A stretch of DNA of 64,000 bases from an uncultured Eubacteriales bacterium (lineage in GTDB: Bacteria > Bacillota > Clostridia > Oscillospirales > Oscillospiraceae): contig UQUO01000005.1 of the NCBI GenBank assembly GCA_900544295.1, forward strand, positions 62,001-126,000, read 5' to 3'. Positions 25,354-35,533 of this stretch are shown piece by piece. The notes beneath the pieces are model-generated. The model was not told the DNA's origin, ran no database searches, and saw nothing but the letters and a program-made list of their open reading frames with translations. Within the stretch, counting starts at the first letter, position 1; every line of letters begins with the position of its first letter. The translations under genes were made by a program, and so were the position numbers.

Positions 25354-25782
25354 TTATCTTCTGCGCCCGCGCTTTTTGCGTTTTGCCGCTCTCCTGTTGA
25401 GGCACAGCGCCCCGCCGAAGAGGCCGCCTGCAACCGCGGCTATTGCATGGCGCAGGCAGTCGGCGGACAGAGCAGCCTCGCCCTCGGCCATCAGCGAGCC
25501 GACAGCCAGCAGCGCAGCGAGCACAGCCCCGGCTATGAGTCCTGAGGCCAGGGCGGACTTGCCCCTCTTTTTAGCCGCAGCCGCTCCGCCTATTGCTGCG
25601 CCCAGAAACACGCAGGCGATAAGCAGCTCGTCGACCAGCGCATAAGGCAGTATCTGCCTTTCGAGCAAAACGGCCAGCAAGTACATGAGCGCGGCGACAG
25701 CTACGGCGGCGAGCAGCGGCCCGAGGGTATACCAGTTCAGGCCCGTGCTCTTCTTCCCTTTTCTTTCGACACTAGTCTGCAT
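25354..25782 (-). CDS. TIGR04086-family membrane protein
   Basis: 142 residues with four predicted membrane helices (about 17-42, 50-68, 77-97 and 105-128) and a very basic tail (KRKKRGRRR). Size and topology match the TIGR04086 family, found in Clostridia close to yajC and tgt as here. Function unknown. Its ribosome site lies in the 3' arm of a strong hairpin (25786-25838), so its expression may depend on that structure. Confidence 0.7.
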   Translation of the reverse strand: MQTSVERKGKKSTGLNWYTLGPLLAAVAVAALMYLLAVLLERQILPYALVDELLIACVFLGAAIGGAAAAKKRGKSALASGLIAGAVLAALLAVGSLMAEGEAALSADCLRHAIAAVAGGLFGGALCLNRRAAKRKKRGRRR

Positions 25783-25785
25783 AAA

Positions 25786-25838
25786 AAATTCCCCCCGACG
25801 CGGATGTTTTGTACATCCTATTTCGTCTGGGGGAATTT
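25786..25838 (-). promoter_or_regulatory. Terminator-like hairpin that contains the next gene's ribosome site
   Basis: Outer arms AAATTCCCCC (25786-25795) and GGGGGAATTT (25829-25838), middle GACG/CGTC and inner GGATGT/ACATCC pairs form a long stem. On the minus strand the 3' arm is GGGGGGAATTT, continuing into a T-run that ends at the ATG of the TIGR04086 gene. It therefore looks both like the yajC terminator and like a structure that hides the ribosome site. Confidence 0.7.
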
Positions 25839-25857
25839 AATGACTTGGCCGAGGGGC

Positions 25858-26277
25858 TTATTCGCCCTTGCCCTCGTCTATCTTGTTCTCCTCGCCCGAG
25901 GTCTTGGCGGCGTTCTTCTTGCTCTTGGCAGCCTTGGCGGCGGCCTCCTGCGCGGCACGCTGCTTCTCCTCGCGCACGTTGGAGGATATCGCCCACTTGG
26001 TAACCTGCATGCGGACGCGGTCCTCGCCGGTCTCGAAGGTGATGGTGTCCTCTGTGACCTGGACGACTTTACCCATTATGCCGCCGATAGTGACGATCTC
26101 GTCGCCGATGCTGATGTTGTTGCGCATCTCGGTGAGCTTCTTCTTCCGCTTGTTCTCCGGACGGATAAGGAAGAAGTAGAACACCACAAAGATGATGACG
26201 AGGAACAGAATCGACGACATACCGCCAAGGCCGCCGGCAGCCGTGCTGGCGTCTGCTGTAAGGAAATTGTGTAACAT
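25858..26277 (-). CDS. yajC: Preprotein translocase accessory subunit YajC
   Basis: 139 residues: one membrane helix (about 20-42) ending in FYFFLIRPENKRKKK, then the small cytoplasmic domain ISIGDEIVTIGGIMGKV typical of YajC, and an Ala/Lys-rich tail. It associates with SecDF-YidC. I start at ATG 26277, preceded by GGAGGTTATCAA; the longer frame lacks a ribosome site. It follows tgt, a conserved tgt-yajC order. Confidence 0.95.
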   Translation of the reverse strand: MLHNFLTADASTAAGGLGGMSSILFLVIIFVVFYFFLIRPENKRKKKLTEMRNNISIGDEIVTIGGIMGKVVQVTEDTITFETGEDRVRMQVTKWAISSNVREEKQRAAQEAAAKAAKSKKNAAKTSGEENKIDEGKGE

Positions 26278-26349
26278 TTGATAACCTCCAACCTGCGAAA
26301 ATGTACAGCGTGTCAATTATAACCTCATATTCTCCCAAATGCAAGAAAA

Positions 26350-27480
26350 TTATATCCTTGAGTCCAAAATCTTCGCATATCGCTCCCTGAAGGCTGCGAA
26401 GCGCCCCTCGTCCAGGGCCTGCCTGATACGGCTCATCAAATCGTTATAGAACCAGAGGTTGTGCGTAACGGCAAAACGCATGGCCAGCATTTCCTCCGCT
26501 TTGAAGAGGTGCCGCACATAGGCGCGGGAGTAGCGGCGGCATACGGGGCAGCCGCAGCCGGGGGCGATCGGGCCCTCGTCCCGCTCATATTTGGCGTTTT
26601 TGATGTTTATGATACCTTCCCAGGTGAAGAGGTGGCCGTGCCTACCATTGCGCGCGGGCATAACGCAGTCGAAGAAATCCACGCCGCGCCAGACGGATTC
26701 GATGATGTTCCCCGGCGTACCGACGCCCATGAGGTAGCGGGGCCTGTCCTTCGGCATGTGTTCCTCGACGGCCTCAATGGTGTCGTACATCTCCTGAGCC
26801 GTCTCGCCCACAGCGAGGCCGCCTATGGCGTAACCGGGCAAATCGAGCTCCGCTATGCGCTTCATGTGCTCGATGCGGATGTCGTGGAAAACCGCGCCCT
26901 GGTTTATACCGAACAGCACCTGGCCAGGATTCACGGCGTCCGGCTCAGAATTATACTCTGTAAGCGCCCGCTTGCAGCGCTCAAGCCAGCGGACGGTCCT
27001 GTCGCAGCTCTGGCGGACGTATTCATAGGGCGAGGGTATCTTGATACACTCGTCAAAGGCCATGGCGATGTCGGAGCCGAGGTTCGACTGTATCCTCATG
27101 CTCTCCTCCGGGCCCATAAAAATGTGCCTGCCGTCCACGTGGCAATTGAAGCTCACGCCCTCCTCCTTTATTTTTCGCAGCTCGGCCAGGGAAAAAATCT
27201 GAAAGCCGCCGCTGTCCGTGAGGATAGGCCCGTCCCAGGTCATGAAGCGGTGCAGACCGCCGAGGCTTTTTATGAGCCCGTCGCCCGGGCGGACGTGGAG
27301 GTGATAGGTGTTGGACAGCTCGATTTGGCAGCCTATATCCTTCAAATCCTTTGCAGAGAGCGCACCCTTTATCGCGCCCTGCGTGCCGACGTTCATGAAC
27401 ACCGGCGTCTGCGCCGTGCCGTGCGGACAGCTGAATTCCCCGCGCCGCGCGAGGCCTTCGGTTTTTAAAAGTCTGAACAT
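26350..27480 (-). CDS. tgt: tRNA-guanine transglycosylase
   Basis: 376 residues. Tgt exchanges the wobble guanine of tRNAs with GUN anticodons for preQ1. The active-site motif DSGGFQIFSL (about residues 90-99), the nucleophile Asp in WRGVDFFDCVMPARNGRHG and the zinc site CGCPVCRRYSRAYVRHL are all present. QueA, which acts next on the same base, lies at 34.5-35.5 kb. Confidence 0.97.
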   Translation of the reverse strand: MFRLLKTEGLARRGEFSCPHGTAQTPVFMNVGTQGAIKGALSAKDLKDIGCQIELSNTYHLHVRPGDGLIKSLGGLHRFMTWDGPILTDSGGFQIFSLAELRKIKEEGVSFNCHVDGRHIFMGPEESMRIQSNLGSDIAMAFDECIKIPSPYEYVRQSCDRTVRWLERCKRALTEYNSEPDAVNPGQVLFGINQGAVFHDIRIEHMKRIAELDLPGYAIGGLAVGETAQEMYDTIEAVEEHMPKDRPRYLMGVGTPGNIIESVWRGVDFFDCVMPARNGRHGHLFTWEGIINIKNAKYERDEGPIAPGCGCPVCRRYSRAYVRHLFKAEEMLAMRFAVTHNLWFYNDLMSRIRQALDEGRFAAFRERYAKILDSRI

Positions 27481-27550
27481 AGCCTGCCTCCAATTCCGTG
27501 TAAAAACGACTATATCCCGCCTCCGTCAAATTGTCAACCGCGTTTTGCAC

Positions 27551-27580
27551 TTGCGAAGGCAGGATATAGTGTGATAGAAT
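27551..27580 (+). promoter_or_regulatory. Sigma-A-like promoter of the DtxR-family regulator
   Basis: TTGCGA (27551-27556), 18 bases, TAGAAT (27575-27580), about 38 bases before the TTG start. Confidence 0.45.
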
Positions 27581-27618
27581 ATGAAGAAATATTAACCGCC
27601 AGGTGAGGTGACACACCC

Positions 27619-27999
27619 TTGAAGATCCAGGAATCCGCCGAAAACTACCTTGAAACTATACTCATCATACACAACCGCCAGGGAAACGTCCGCTCCATAG
27701 ACATCGCAAACGAGTTGGGTTTTTCCAAGCCTAGCGTCAGCGTGGCCATGAAAAACCTCAGGACCAACGGATATATCGAAGTTGACAAAGAAGGCTTCAT
27801 AACCCTTTTGGACAAGGGCCGGGAGATAGCCGACAAGATATATGAGCGGCACACGCTGCTCTCTACCTGGCTGGTCCGCATGGGCGTCAGCCCCGAGGTA
27901 GCAGCCGAGGACGCCTGCCGTATAGAGCACGTCATCAGCGCCGAGACATTTGAGCGCCTTAAGGAGCATGTTTCCGCGCAGGACGAGGCCGGGCAATAA
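27619..27999 (+). CDS. DtxR/MntR-family metal-dependent regulator
   Basis: 126 residues: an N-terminal winged helix (SIDIANELGFSKPSVSVAMKNL) and the metal-binding dimerisation domain with ERHTLLSTWL, EDACRIEHVIS and a final helix. There is no SH3-like third domain, so it resembles MntR more than IdeR in size. It should bind DNA when loaded with iron or manganese. The TTG start at 27619 follows AGGTGAGGTG. A nearby operon (28.5-29.9 kb) has two DtxR-like palindromes in its promoter, a plausible target. Metal specificity cannot be told from sequence alone. Confidence 0.9.
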   Translation: MKIQESAENYLETILIIHNRQGNVRSIDIANELGFSKPSVSVAMKNLRTNGYIEVDKEGFITLLDKGREIADKIYERHTLLSTWLVRMGVSPEVAAEDACRIEHVISAETFERLKEHVSAQDEAGQ

Positions 28000-28027
28000 A
28001 AAAGAGAGGGTCTCCCCTCTCTTTTTT
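27998..28027. terminator. Bidirectional terminator between converging genes
   Basis: AAAAAAGAGAGGG (27998-28010) and CCCTCTCTTTTTT (28015-28027) with a 4-base loop; A- and T-runs allow it to work both ways. Confidence 0.9.
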
Positions 28028-28032
28028 GTTTT

Positions 28033-28491
28033 TCACCGTTCGAGCCAGTTCTTGATGCGGCGGAAATAGAGCCTGTCGCCGAGGATGAGGCTCACGACCA
28101 GGAGGGCTATGCCCCCACCGATGAGCATGCCGAAGCCGGCGAGGCTGTCGTAAAAGATGCGCGGCAAATGCCTGCCCCAGATGTGCGGCGGCAGGACCTC
28201 CAGCAACCAGAGCAGCAGCTTGCCCAGCCCCAGGAAGAGCACTACCGTGATGAGCAGCGAGAGCCACTTGTCCTTGCCGGGGCAGTCTGGCCGCTTGAGC
28301 CAGTTTTGCAGCCGCTCCCCGTATAGCAGATAGCCCAGGACGAGGCTTATTATGACGAGGACGACGTAATAGCCCAGGCCCAGCACCTCCGGAACGTGCC
28401 TCGGGAGCTTCATCAGCGGGACCAGCAGCCTGTTCAGGACGAAGAACGCGCAGACCGCGATAAATACCGGAACGGTTTTGTCTCTGGACAT
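28033..28491 (-). CDS. Four-helix membrane protein, unknown function
   Basis: 152 residues with four predicted membrane helices (about 8-28, 38-58, 77-97 and 117-140). Both halves carry a similar ending, RLQNWLKRPD and RIKNWLER, after a GYLLYGE or GDRLYF turn, which suggests an internal duplication of a two-helix unit. I recognise no family. It converges on the DtxR-family regulator and follows the flavodoxin by 63 bases. Confidence 0.65.
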   Translation of the reverse strand: MSRDKTVPVFIAVCAFFVLNRLLVPLMKLPRHVPEVLGLGYYVVLVIISLVLGYLLYGERLQNWLKRPDCPGKDKWLSLLITVVLFLGLGKLLLWLLEVLPPHIWGRHLPRIFYDSLAGFGMLIGGGIALLVVSLILGDRLYFRRIKNWLER

Positions 28492-28554
28492 ACGGGCGCC
28501 TCCATTCCTTGGTATTTCCAGTATACCACATCCCTGGAGGCAGCGTCAATATTG

Positions 28555-28977
28555 CTAGGCCAGAGCCTTCCCCAGCGCCTCGCAGGCGGCCCTGGCGGCG
28601 GCGTCGGGCGCGTCGGCGCAGATGACGCTCTCGCAGGCGAGCGCGGCGCCGTAGCCCTTCGCCGTCGCTTCCCAGGAGCGCATCCACTCCCCGTCGCCCC
28701 AGCCGTAGGAGCCGAAGAGGGCCGTTTTTTTGCCCTTCAGCGCGGCCTTGCAGGCCGAGAACATGGGCTCAAACTCGTCTTCCTCCAGCTGCTCCGCGCC
28801 CATGGCCGGGCAGCCGAAGGCCGCGGCGTCATATTCAGCCAGCTTTTCCGGACTGAACTCGGCGGCGGTAAAGAGCTCCGCCTGTGCGCCCGCAGCCTGC
28901 GCCCCGGCGAGGACGCTGTTTGCCATGGCCTCGGTGTTGCCCGTGCCGCTCCAGTAGACTATTGCGATTTTGCTCAT
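28555..28977 (-). CDS. Flavodoxin
   Basis: 140 residues. The FMN phosphate loop is visible as YWSGTGNTEAMA (residues 8-19), with the isoalloxazine-binding segments CPAMGAEQLEEDEFEP and FGSYGWGDGEWM. Flavodoxins replace ferredoxin as electron carriers when iron is scarce. It is the last gene of a three-gene operon (DUF2325, DUF3793, flavodoxin) with DtxR-like operators, which supports low-iron expression. ATG 28977 follows AAAAGAGGT; the frame is open further upstream without a start signal. Confidence 0.93.
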   Translation of the reverse strand: MSKIAIVYWSGTGNTEAMANSVLAGAQAAGAQAELFTAAEFSPEKLAEYDAAAFGCPAMGAEQLEEDEFEPMFSACKAALKGKKTALFGSYGWGDGEWMRSWEATAKGYGAALACESVICADAPDAAARAACEALGKALA

Positions 28978-29003
28978 GCGTTTACCTCTTTTCAATGTAT
29001 TTG

Positions 29004-29561
29004 TCAGGCGCAGACAGTGAGCTGCTGCACCGATCTGCCCTCGCTCCAGAGCCGCGAGTATACATCCCGGCACTTCCGAAAGCGTGAGAACAGACGTGCG
29101 GCCTCAGCCTCGTCGCCGTATACCTGCCACCAGCCGGTGAGCTTGCTGTTTTGCCCCCTGTTCTTGATGTATCCCAGCACATCGCAGAGCGGATAACCCA
29201 AAAACAGGCCGATCTCGTGCGGGAACTCCGCAGACTCACAAAAGCGCTCGCGCAGTCGCTCAATGGCATACCCCGGTTCAGCCGAGGCGTAGCCGCATTG
29301 CGCCAGCAGCTCCGCCGCGCCCGCAGTCTCAAGGTCTCGCCGCAGCTGCGAGTGACGATACATATACACAAGCGCCCTGTGTCCGTTGTAGCGCAGCAGC
29401 GTTATCGAGACGCCCTTGTCTCTGAGCCTGGAATTCCACAAGCCGATCTGCCGGAGCAGCTCACCCGGCTCTGTGGTATCCACGCAGAAGAGCGTGCCGG
29501 TCTTGAGGCTGGCCAGCGTCGGTGCGCCCTGCTCTATCATGTATTTTTCCAGCGGCGCCAT
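29004..29561 (-). CDS. DUF3793 family protein
   Basis: 185 residues, cytoplasmic, no membrane segment. Motifs seen in this clostridial family are YRHSQLRRDL, FPHEIGLFLGYPLCDVLGYI and WWQVYGD. Members are usually found beside DUF2325, flavodoxin or Feo-type genes, so a role in metal-limited redox metabolism is likely though unproven. Several Cys and His are present but no classic binding motif. It begins 3 bases after DUF2325. Confidence 0.82.
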   Translation of the reverse strand: MAPLEKYMIEQGAPTLASLKTGTLFCVDTTEPGELLRQIGLWNSRLRDKGVSITLLRYNGHRALVYMYRHSQLRRDLETAGAAELLAQCGYASAEPGYAIERLRERFCESAEFPHEIGLFLGYPLCDVLGYIKNRGQNSKLTGWWQVYGDEAEAARLFSRFRKCRDVYSRLWSEGRSVQQLTVCA

Positions 29562-29564
29562 CTC

Positions 29565-29852
29565 TCACACCGCCGCACAGTGTTCCATGAGCGCCGCACG
29601 CAGGGCAGTACCGCTGCTGGTGAGCACCCGCGCAACGGGCACGTCGTTCTTCTTCGCCTCGGCGATGACGCTCAGCGCCATCTTGTGCGAGACCGTGCTT
29701 ATAAAAAGTATCAGCAGGTCTGGTGTACCTACCTTCTTTTTAAGGGAGCCGTTCTCCTTCGTAAAAACCTTGGCCTTGCAGCCGTGCTCACGGCAAATGC
29801 TCTCGTACTTGCCCGCCATACACTCGTTCCCGCCCACTATGACTACGCTCAT
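29565..29852 (-). CDS. DUF2325 family protein
   Basis: 95 residues. The pattern MSVVIVGGNECMAGKYESIC followed by DLLILFISTVSHKMALS and a closing SSGTAL segment is DUF2325, a small Rossmann-like domain of unknown function. I start at ATG 29852 with AAAGGTG upstream; an ATG at 29858 and a GTG at 29861 are in frame. First gene of the operon under two DtxR-like palindromes. Confidence 0.85.
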   Translation of the reverse strand: MSVVIVGGNECMAGKYESICREHGCKAKVFTKENGSLKKKVGTPDLLILFISTVSHKMALSVIAEAKKNDVPVARVLTSSGTALRAALMEHCAAV

Positions 29853-29868
29853 ATTCATCACCTTTCCT

Positions 29869-29887
29869 AGTTAGTCTGGGCTAATCT
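29869..29887. promoter_or_regulatory. DtxR-like operator A
   Basis: AGTTAG, 6 bases, then CTAATCT: an imperfect palindrome resembling iron-box sequences (TTAGGTTAGsCTAACCTAA). It lies between the transcription start and the DUF2325 gene. Confidence 0.5.
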
Positions 29888-29902
29888 ATGCGCTTAAAAA
29901 AT

Positions 29903-29920
29903 AGTTAGTGCTATCTAACT
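29903..29920. promoter_or_regulatory. DtxR-like operator B
   Basis: AGTTAG, 6 bases, CTAACT: a perfect interrupted palindrome, just downstream of the -10 and covering the expected transcription start. A bound metal-loaded repressor would block initiation. Confidence 0.6.
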
Positions 29921-29926
29921 TGCAGA

Positions 29927-29958
29927 ATTATATTACTACATCCCTGTGCGCAGGTCAA
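29927..29958 (-). promoter_or_regulatory. Sigma-A promoter of the DUF2325-DUF3793-flavodoxin operon
   Basis: TTGACC (29958-29953) is followed after 17 bases by TAATAT (29935-29930), or after 20 by TATAAT (29932-29927), on the minus strand. Confidence 0.6.
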
Positions 29959-30036
29959 GTATTTTTTTGCCGCGGCCTGTTTTGATGCAAATTTGATACA
30001 AGCCCGTGTTATCCTGGCGGAAAAGGGGGCGTATAC

Positions 30037-32013
30037 ATGAAAAAACTCATCTCCTGGCTGCTCCTGTGCGCTCTTTTGCTCTCTCTCGCAGCCTGCGGAA
30101 GCAGTGGACAGGTCGTCTCGCCAACATCGGATTCCGGCGACTGGGGCGGGCGCGGGCAGCCCTTCGCGCTGAAAAGCGTGGAGCTTCCGGGTCAGGCGCT
30201 GGGACTCGCCGCCTGCGGCGATGCGCTCTGCGTGCTCGTCCAGGGCGAGGCCCGCGCGCTCTACAGTGTCGAGGACGGGCAGCTTGTGCAGCTGGGCTAT
30301 TCCGAGGCAGACGGCGCGGCGGGACGCATGACGGCGGATGAGTCCGGTGTCTGGCTCACGCTTATCGGTGCAGATGGCTCTGGCCCGCGCCTGGCACACT
30401 ATCCGCTGGACGGCAACAGCGCAGACGCTTACATTGAGCCGGACGCGCAGGACTGCACTCGCCTGGCCTATGGCAGTGGACTGATCTGGCTCTATGACAG
30501 CGCCCTTGGGCGGCTGCTGGCGCTGAAGCCGGACGGGACCGAGTCGCTCCGCTTGGAGCTGGACGAGCCGGTCTACAGTCTTGCGCCCATTGAAAACGGG
30601 ACAATGGCCCAGAGCCGGGAAACGCTGCTGCGCTGCACGGCGAATGGCGTCGCCGATGCCGGGGCCTGCTCCGGCTCAATTTGGTCCTCGGATGACGGCG
30701 GCTGGCTTGAAACAGATGCCGACGGTCTCTGGCACAGCACTGAAGCCGGGCGCGAGGCCGTGGCCATCTGGGCCGAGTGCGGCATCTCGCTGTCTGACAT
30801 CACAGCGCTCACACCGCTTGACGGGAGCTACGCCCTCATAAGCGGCGACGCGCTATGGCTGCTAGAGCCCGCCGCGCCGGATGACATTGAGCCCCGGCGC
30901 GAGGTGTCAGTCTACTGTCTCGACCCGGGCGCCGATGACTTCCTCGGCCCGGTGCTCGCCGCCGTCAACGCCGCGGAGCCTGCGCTCTACGCCTACACGC
31001 TGCACGACCCGGACGCGGACATGGAGACGCGCATCTCTACGCTCGCGGCGCTCTATGCCTCCGGTGAGGGGCCGGAGCTCATCTGCCTGGGCGGCATCGA
31101 CCCGCTGGACTACATTGGCTCAGGCTGGTTTGCGGATATCTACGACCTTATGGAGAGCCAGGGCGGCATGAGCCGCGACGAGCTGGTTGCACCGGGACCC
31201 TACGAGCTGGGCGGCGCGCTCTACTCCCTCCCCGCCGCTTTCGGCATCAGCACCATGCTGGGCCGCGAGAGCCGCTTCGGGCAGTATTACAGCCTCTACG
31301 CTCCCGACATCATAGACCTCGACAGTAAAATAAGCCCCGATCAGGTCCTCAGCCGGGATGAGCTGTACAGCCTGATATGCACCACCCTCGCGGCGCGGCT
31401 CCGCCTCGGCGAGCTGCCTGAGGCGGAGTCGCTGACGGCGCTGCTCGAACTGGCGGCAGAGCCTAGGAAAACATCCGAATACATCCCGCCCGAGGAAGCC
31501 TTCGGGGCGGACATGGTAATGCTGGGCTACCAATATCTCTACAATGCCCGCTCCCTCGCGGAAGCCGAGGCCGCGGCGGGCTGCGAGCTCTGGCCGGTGG
31601 GCGCGCCCACGGCGGACGGGGCCTGCGGCTCCGCGGCGAGGACGCTCATAAGCTGGGCCGTCAGCGCCGCCTACGCGGAAAACGGCGACGGCTGGGCGCT
31701 GCTCCAGGCCCTGCTCCGTCTGCCCGAGGCGAATGTTTTCGCTGAGACGCCCATGTACCGTCAGCTGTTCGAGGCCCAGCTGCAAGAGTTATCCTTCCCG
31801 GACGAGGAGTTCCTGCCCGCCGTCACCGAGCGGCAGCGTGACTGCTTTCTCGGCCTGCTGGACGAGCTGGAGCTGGCCGCATACACGACCTCGCCCCTGC
31901 TCGATATCGTCTCCGAAGAGGGCGTGGCGCTGCGTGCGGGCGCTCAGACGCCCGAGGGCGCGGCGCAGCTCATCCTGGAGCGTGCGGCACTGTACCGGTC
32001 AGAGCATGGCTGA
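30037..32013 (+). CDS. Lipoprotein: propeller-like domain fused to a solute-binding-like domain
   Basis: 658 residues. The signal peptide ends in the lipobox LAAC (Cys at about residue 21), so it is tethered outside the membrane. Residues about 45-290 contain repeats of the form DGxxxxLxxY...WLT that look like beta-propeller blades. From about 295 (EVSVYCLDPG) to the end the pattern follows extracellular solute-binding proteins (LAALYASGEGPELICLGG, FADIYDLME, YSLPAAFGI). No ABC permease or ATPase is adjacent. The assignment is from pattern only; it may be a binding or sensor lipoprotein that is not part of a transporter. Confidence 0.75.
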   Translation: MKKLISWLLLCALLLSLAACGSSGQVVSPTSDSGDWGGRGQPFALKSVELPGQALGLAACGDALCVLVQGEARALYSVEDGQLVQLGYSEADGAAGRMTADESGVWLTLIGADGSGPRLAHYPLDGNSADAYIEPDAQDCTRLAYGSGLIWLYDSALGRLLALKPDGTESLRLELDEPVYSLAPIENGTMAQSRETLLRCTANGVADAGACSGSIWSSDDGGWLETDADGLWHSTEAGREAVAIWAECGISLSDITALTPLDGSYALISGDALWLLEPAAPDDIEPRREVSVYCLDPGADDFLGPVLAAVNAAEPALYAYTLHDPDADMETRISTLAALYASGEGPELICLGGIDPLDYIGSGWFADIYDLMESQGGMSRDELVAPGPYELGGALYSLPAAFGISTMLGRESRFGQYYSLYAPDIIDLDSKISPDQVLSRDELYSLICTTLAARLRLGELPEAESLTALLELAAEPRKTSEYIPPEEAFGADMVMLGYQYLYNARSLAEAEAAAGCELWPVGAPTADGACGSAARTLISWAVSAAYAENGDGWALLQALLRLPEANVFAETPMYRQLFEAQLQELSFPDEEFLPAVTERQRDCFLGLLDELELAAYTTSPLLDIVSEEGVALRAGAQTPEGAAQLILERAALYRSEHG

Positions 32014-32016
32014 GCG

Positions 32017-34377
<2,361 letters not shown>

Positions 34378-34413
34378 TCAAGGAAAATTCGGCACTTTCA
34401 ACGTACCTGTATC

Positions 34414-34442
34414 ATTGTATGCCGCCTCCGCCCCATTGTGAC
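34414..34442 (-). promoter_or_regulatory. Mother-cell (sigma-E/K-like) promoter of the collagen-like gene
   Basis: GTCACAA (34442-34436), 14 bases, CATACAAT (34421-34414) on the minus strand. CATACAAT equals the sigma-E -10 consensus and also fits the sigma-K pattern CATAnnnT. It lies about 60 bases before the start. Confidence 0.6.
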
Positions 34443-34454
34443 GGCACAAAAAAA

Positions 34455-34478
34455 CCGCCCCCTGCATGTAGGGGGCGG
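34455..34478 (-). terminator. Terminator of queA
   Basis: CCGCCCCCT (34455-34463) and AGGGGGCGG (34470-34478); on the minus strand it is followed by TTTTTTTGTG. Confidence 0.9.
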
Positions 34479-34494
34479 CCCATGGTCATTTTAT

Positions 34495-35517
34495 TCAGCT
34501 GATAAACATCGCGTCACCAAACGAGAAGAAGCGGTAGCGCTTTTCAACGGCCTCCTTGTATGCCGCAAGGACATGTTCGCGGCCGGCGAGAGCGGAGACA
34601 AGCATTATCAGAGTGCTCTCAGGCAGGTGGAAGTTAGTAATGAGGGCGCCGAGGCACTTAAATTTGTAGCCGGGGTAAATGAAGATGTTGGTCCAGCCGG
34701 ATTTGGCATCCATCGTACCGTCTTCATTGGCAAAGCTCTCGACCGTGCGGCAGGAGGTAGTGCCGACGCAGACGATTCTGCCTCCCGCACGCTTTGTCTC
34801 GGTTATTATACGCGCCGTCTCCTCCGGAATGATGCAGAATTCGGAGTGCATCTCGTGCTCCTCGATGTCCTCCGCCTTCACAGGGCGGAAGGTGCCGAGG
34901 CCGACGTGCAGCGTGACGAAGCATTCACGCACTCCCTTTTCAGCAATCTTAGCCAGTAGCTCTTTGGTAAAATGCAGGCCCGCCGTCGGCGCGGCGGCGC
35001 TGCCCAGCTCGCGGGAGTACACGGTCTGGTAGCGCTCCCCGTCCTCCAGCTCCGCCTTGATATACGGAGGCAGAGGCATACGTCCCAGGCGCTCCAGCAC
35101 TTCGAGGAATATGCCGTCGTACTTGAACTCGATAATGCGGTTTCCACCCTCCGCGACCTCAAGAACTTCGGCTTCGAGCTCGCCGCCGCCGAAGATGAGG
35201 CGCGTGCCGGGTTTCGCCTTGCGTCCCGGGCGGGTCATGCACTCCCAGCGCCCGCCGCCGAGGTCGCGCAGAAGCAGGACTTCCACCGCCCCGCCCGTCT
35301 CCCGCGCGCCCATGAGCCGCGCGGGCAGCACGCGCGAATCATTCATCACCAGGCAGTCGCCGGGGCGGAGCAGCTCAGGCAGCTCGGAAAACACGCGATG
35401 CTCCGTCGCGCCGCTGACCTTATCCAGGCAAAGCAGCCGCGAGGCGTCCCGTCGCTCCAGCGGCGTCTGCGCGATGAGCTCTTCGGGCAGATAGAAACTA
35501 AAATCCGATGTCTTCAT
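34495..35517 (-). CDS. queA: S-adenosylmethionine:tRNA ribosyltransferase-isomerase
   Basis: 340 residues. QueA transfers the ribosyl part of SAM to preQ1 at position 34 of tRNA, forming epoxyqueuosine. The start [29 protein letters not shown], the block [25 protein letters not shown] and VGLGTFRPV are diagnostic. It follows the SpoIID gene by 16 bases, so it may be cotranscribed. Confidence 0.97.
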   Translation of the reverse strand: MKTSDFSFYLPEELIAQTPLERRDASRLLCLDKVSGATEHRVFSELPELLRPGDCLVMNDSRVLPARLMGARETGGAVEVLLLRDLGGGRWECMTRPGRKAKPGTRLIFGGGELEAEVLEVAEGGNRIIEFKYDGIFLEVLERLGRMPLPPYIKAELEDGERYQTVYSRELGSAAAPTAGLHFTKELLAKIAEKGVRECFVTLHVGLGTFRPVKAEDIEEHEMHSEFCIIPEETARIITETKRAGGRIVCVGTTSCRTVESFANEDGTMDAKSGWTNIFIYPGYKFKCLGALITNFHLPESTLIMLVSALAGREHVLAAYKEAVEKRYRFFSFGDAMFIS

Positions 35518-35533
35518 GCGCTGTGCCTCTGTA

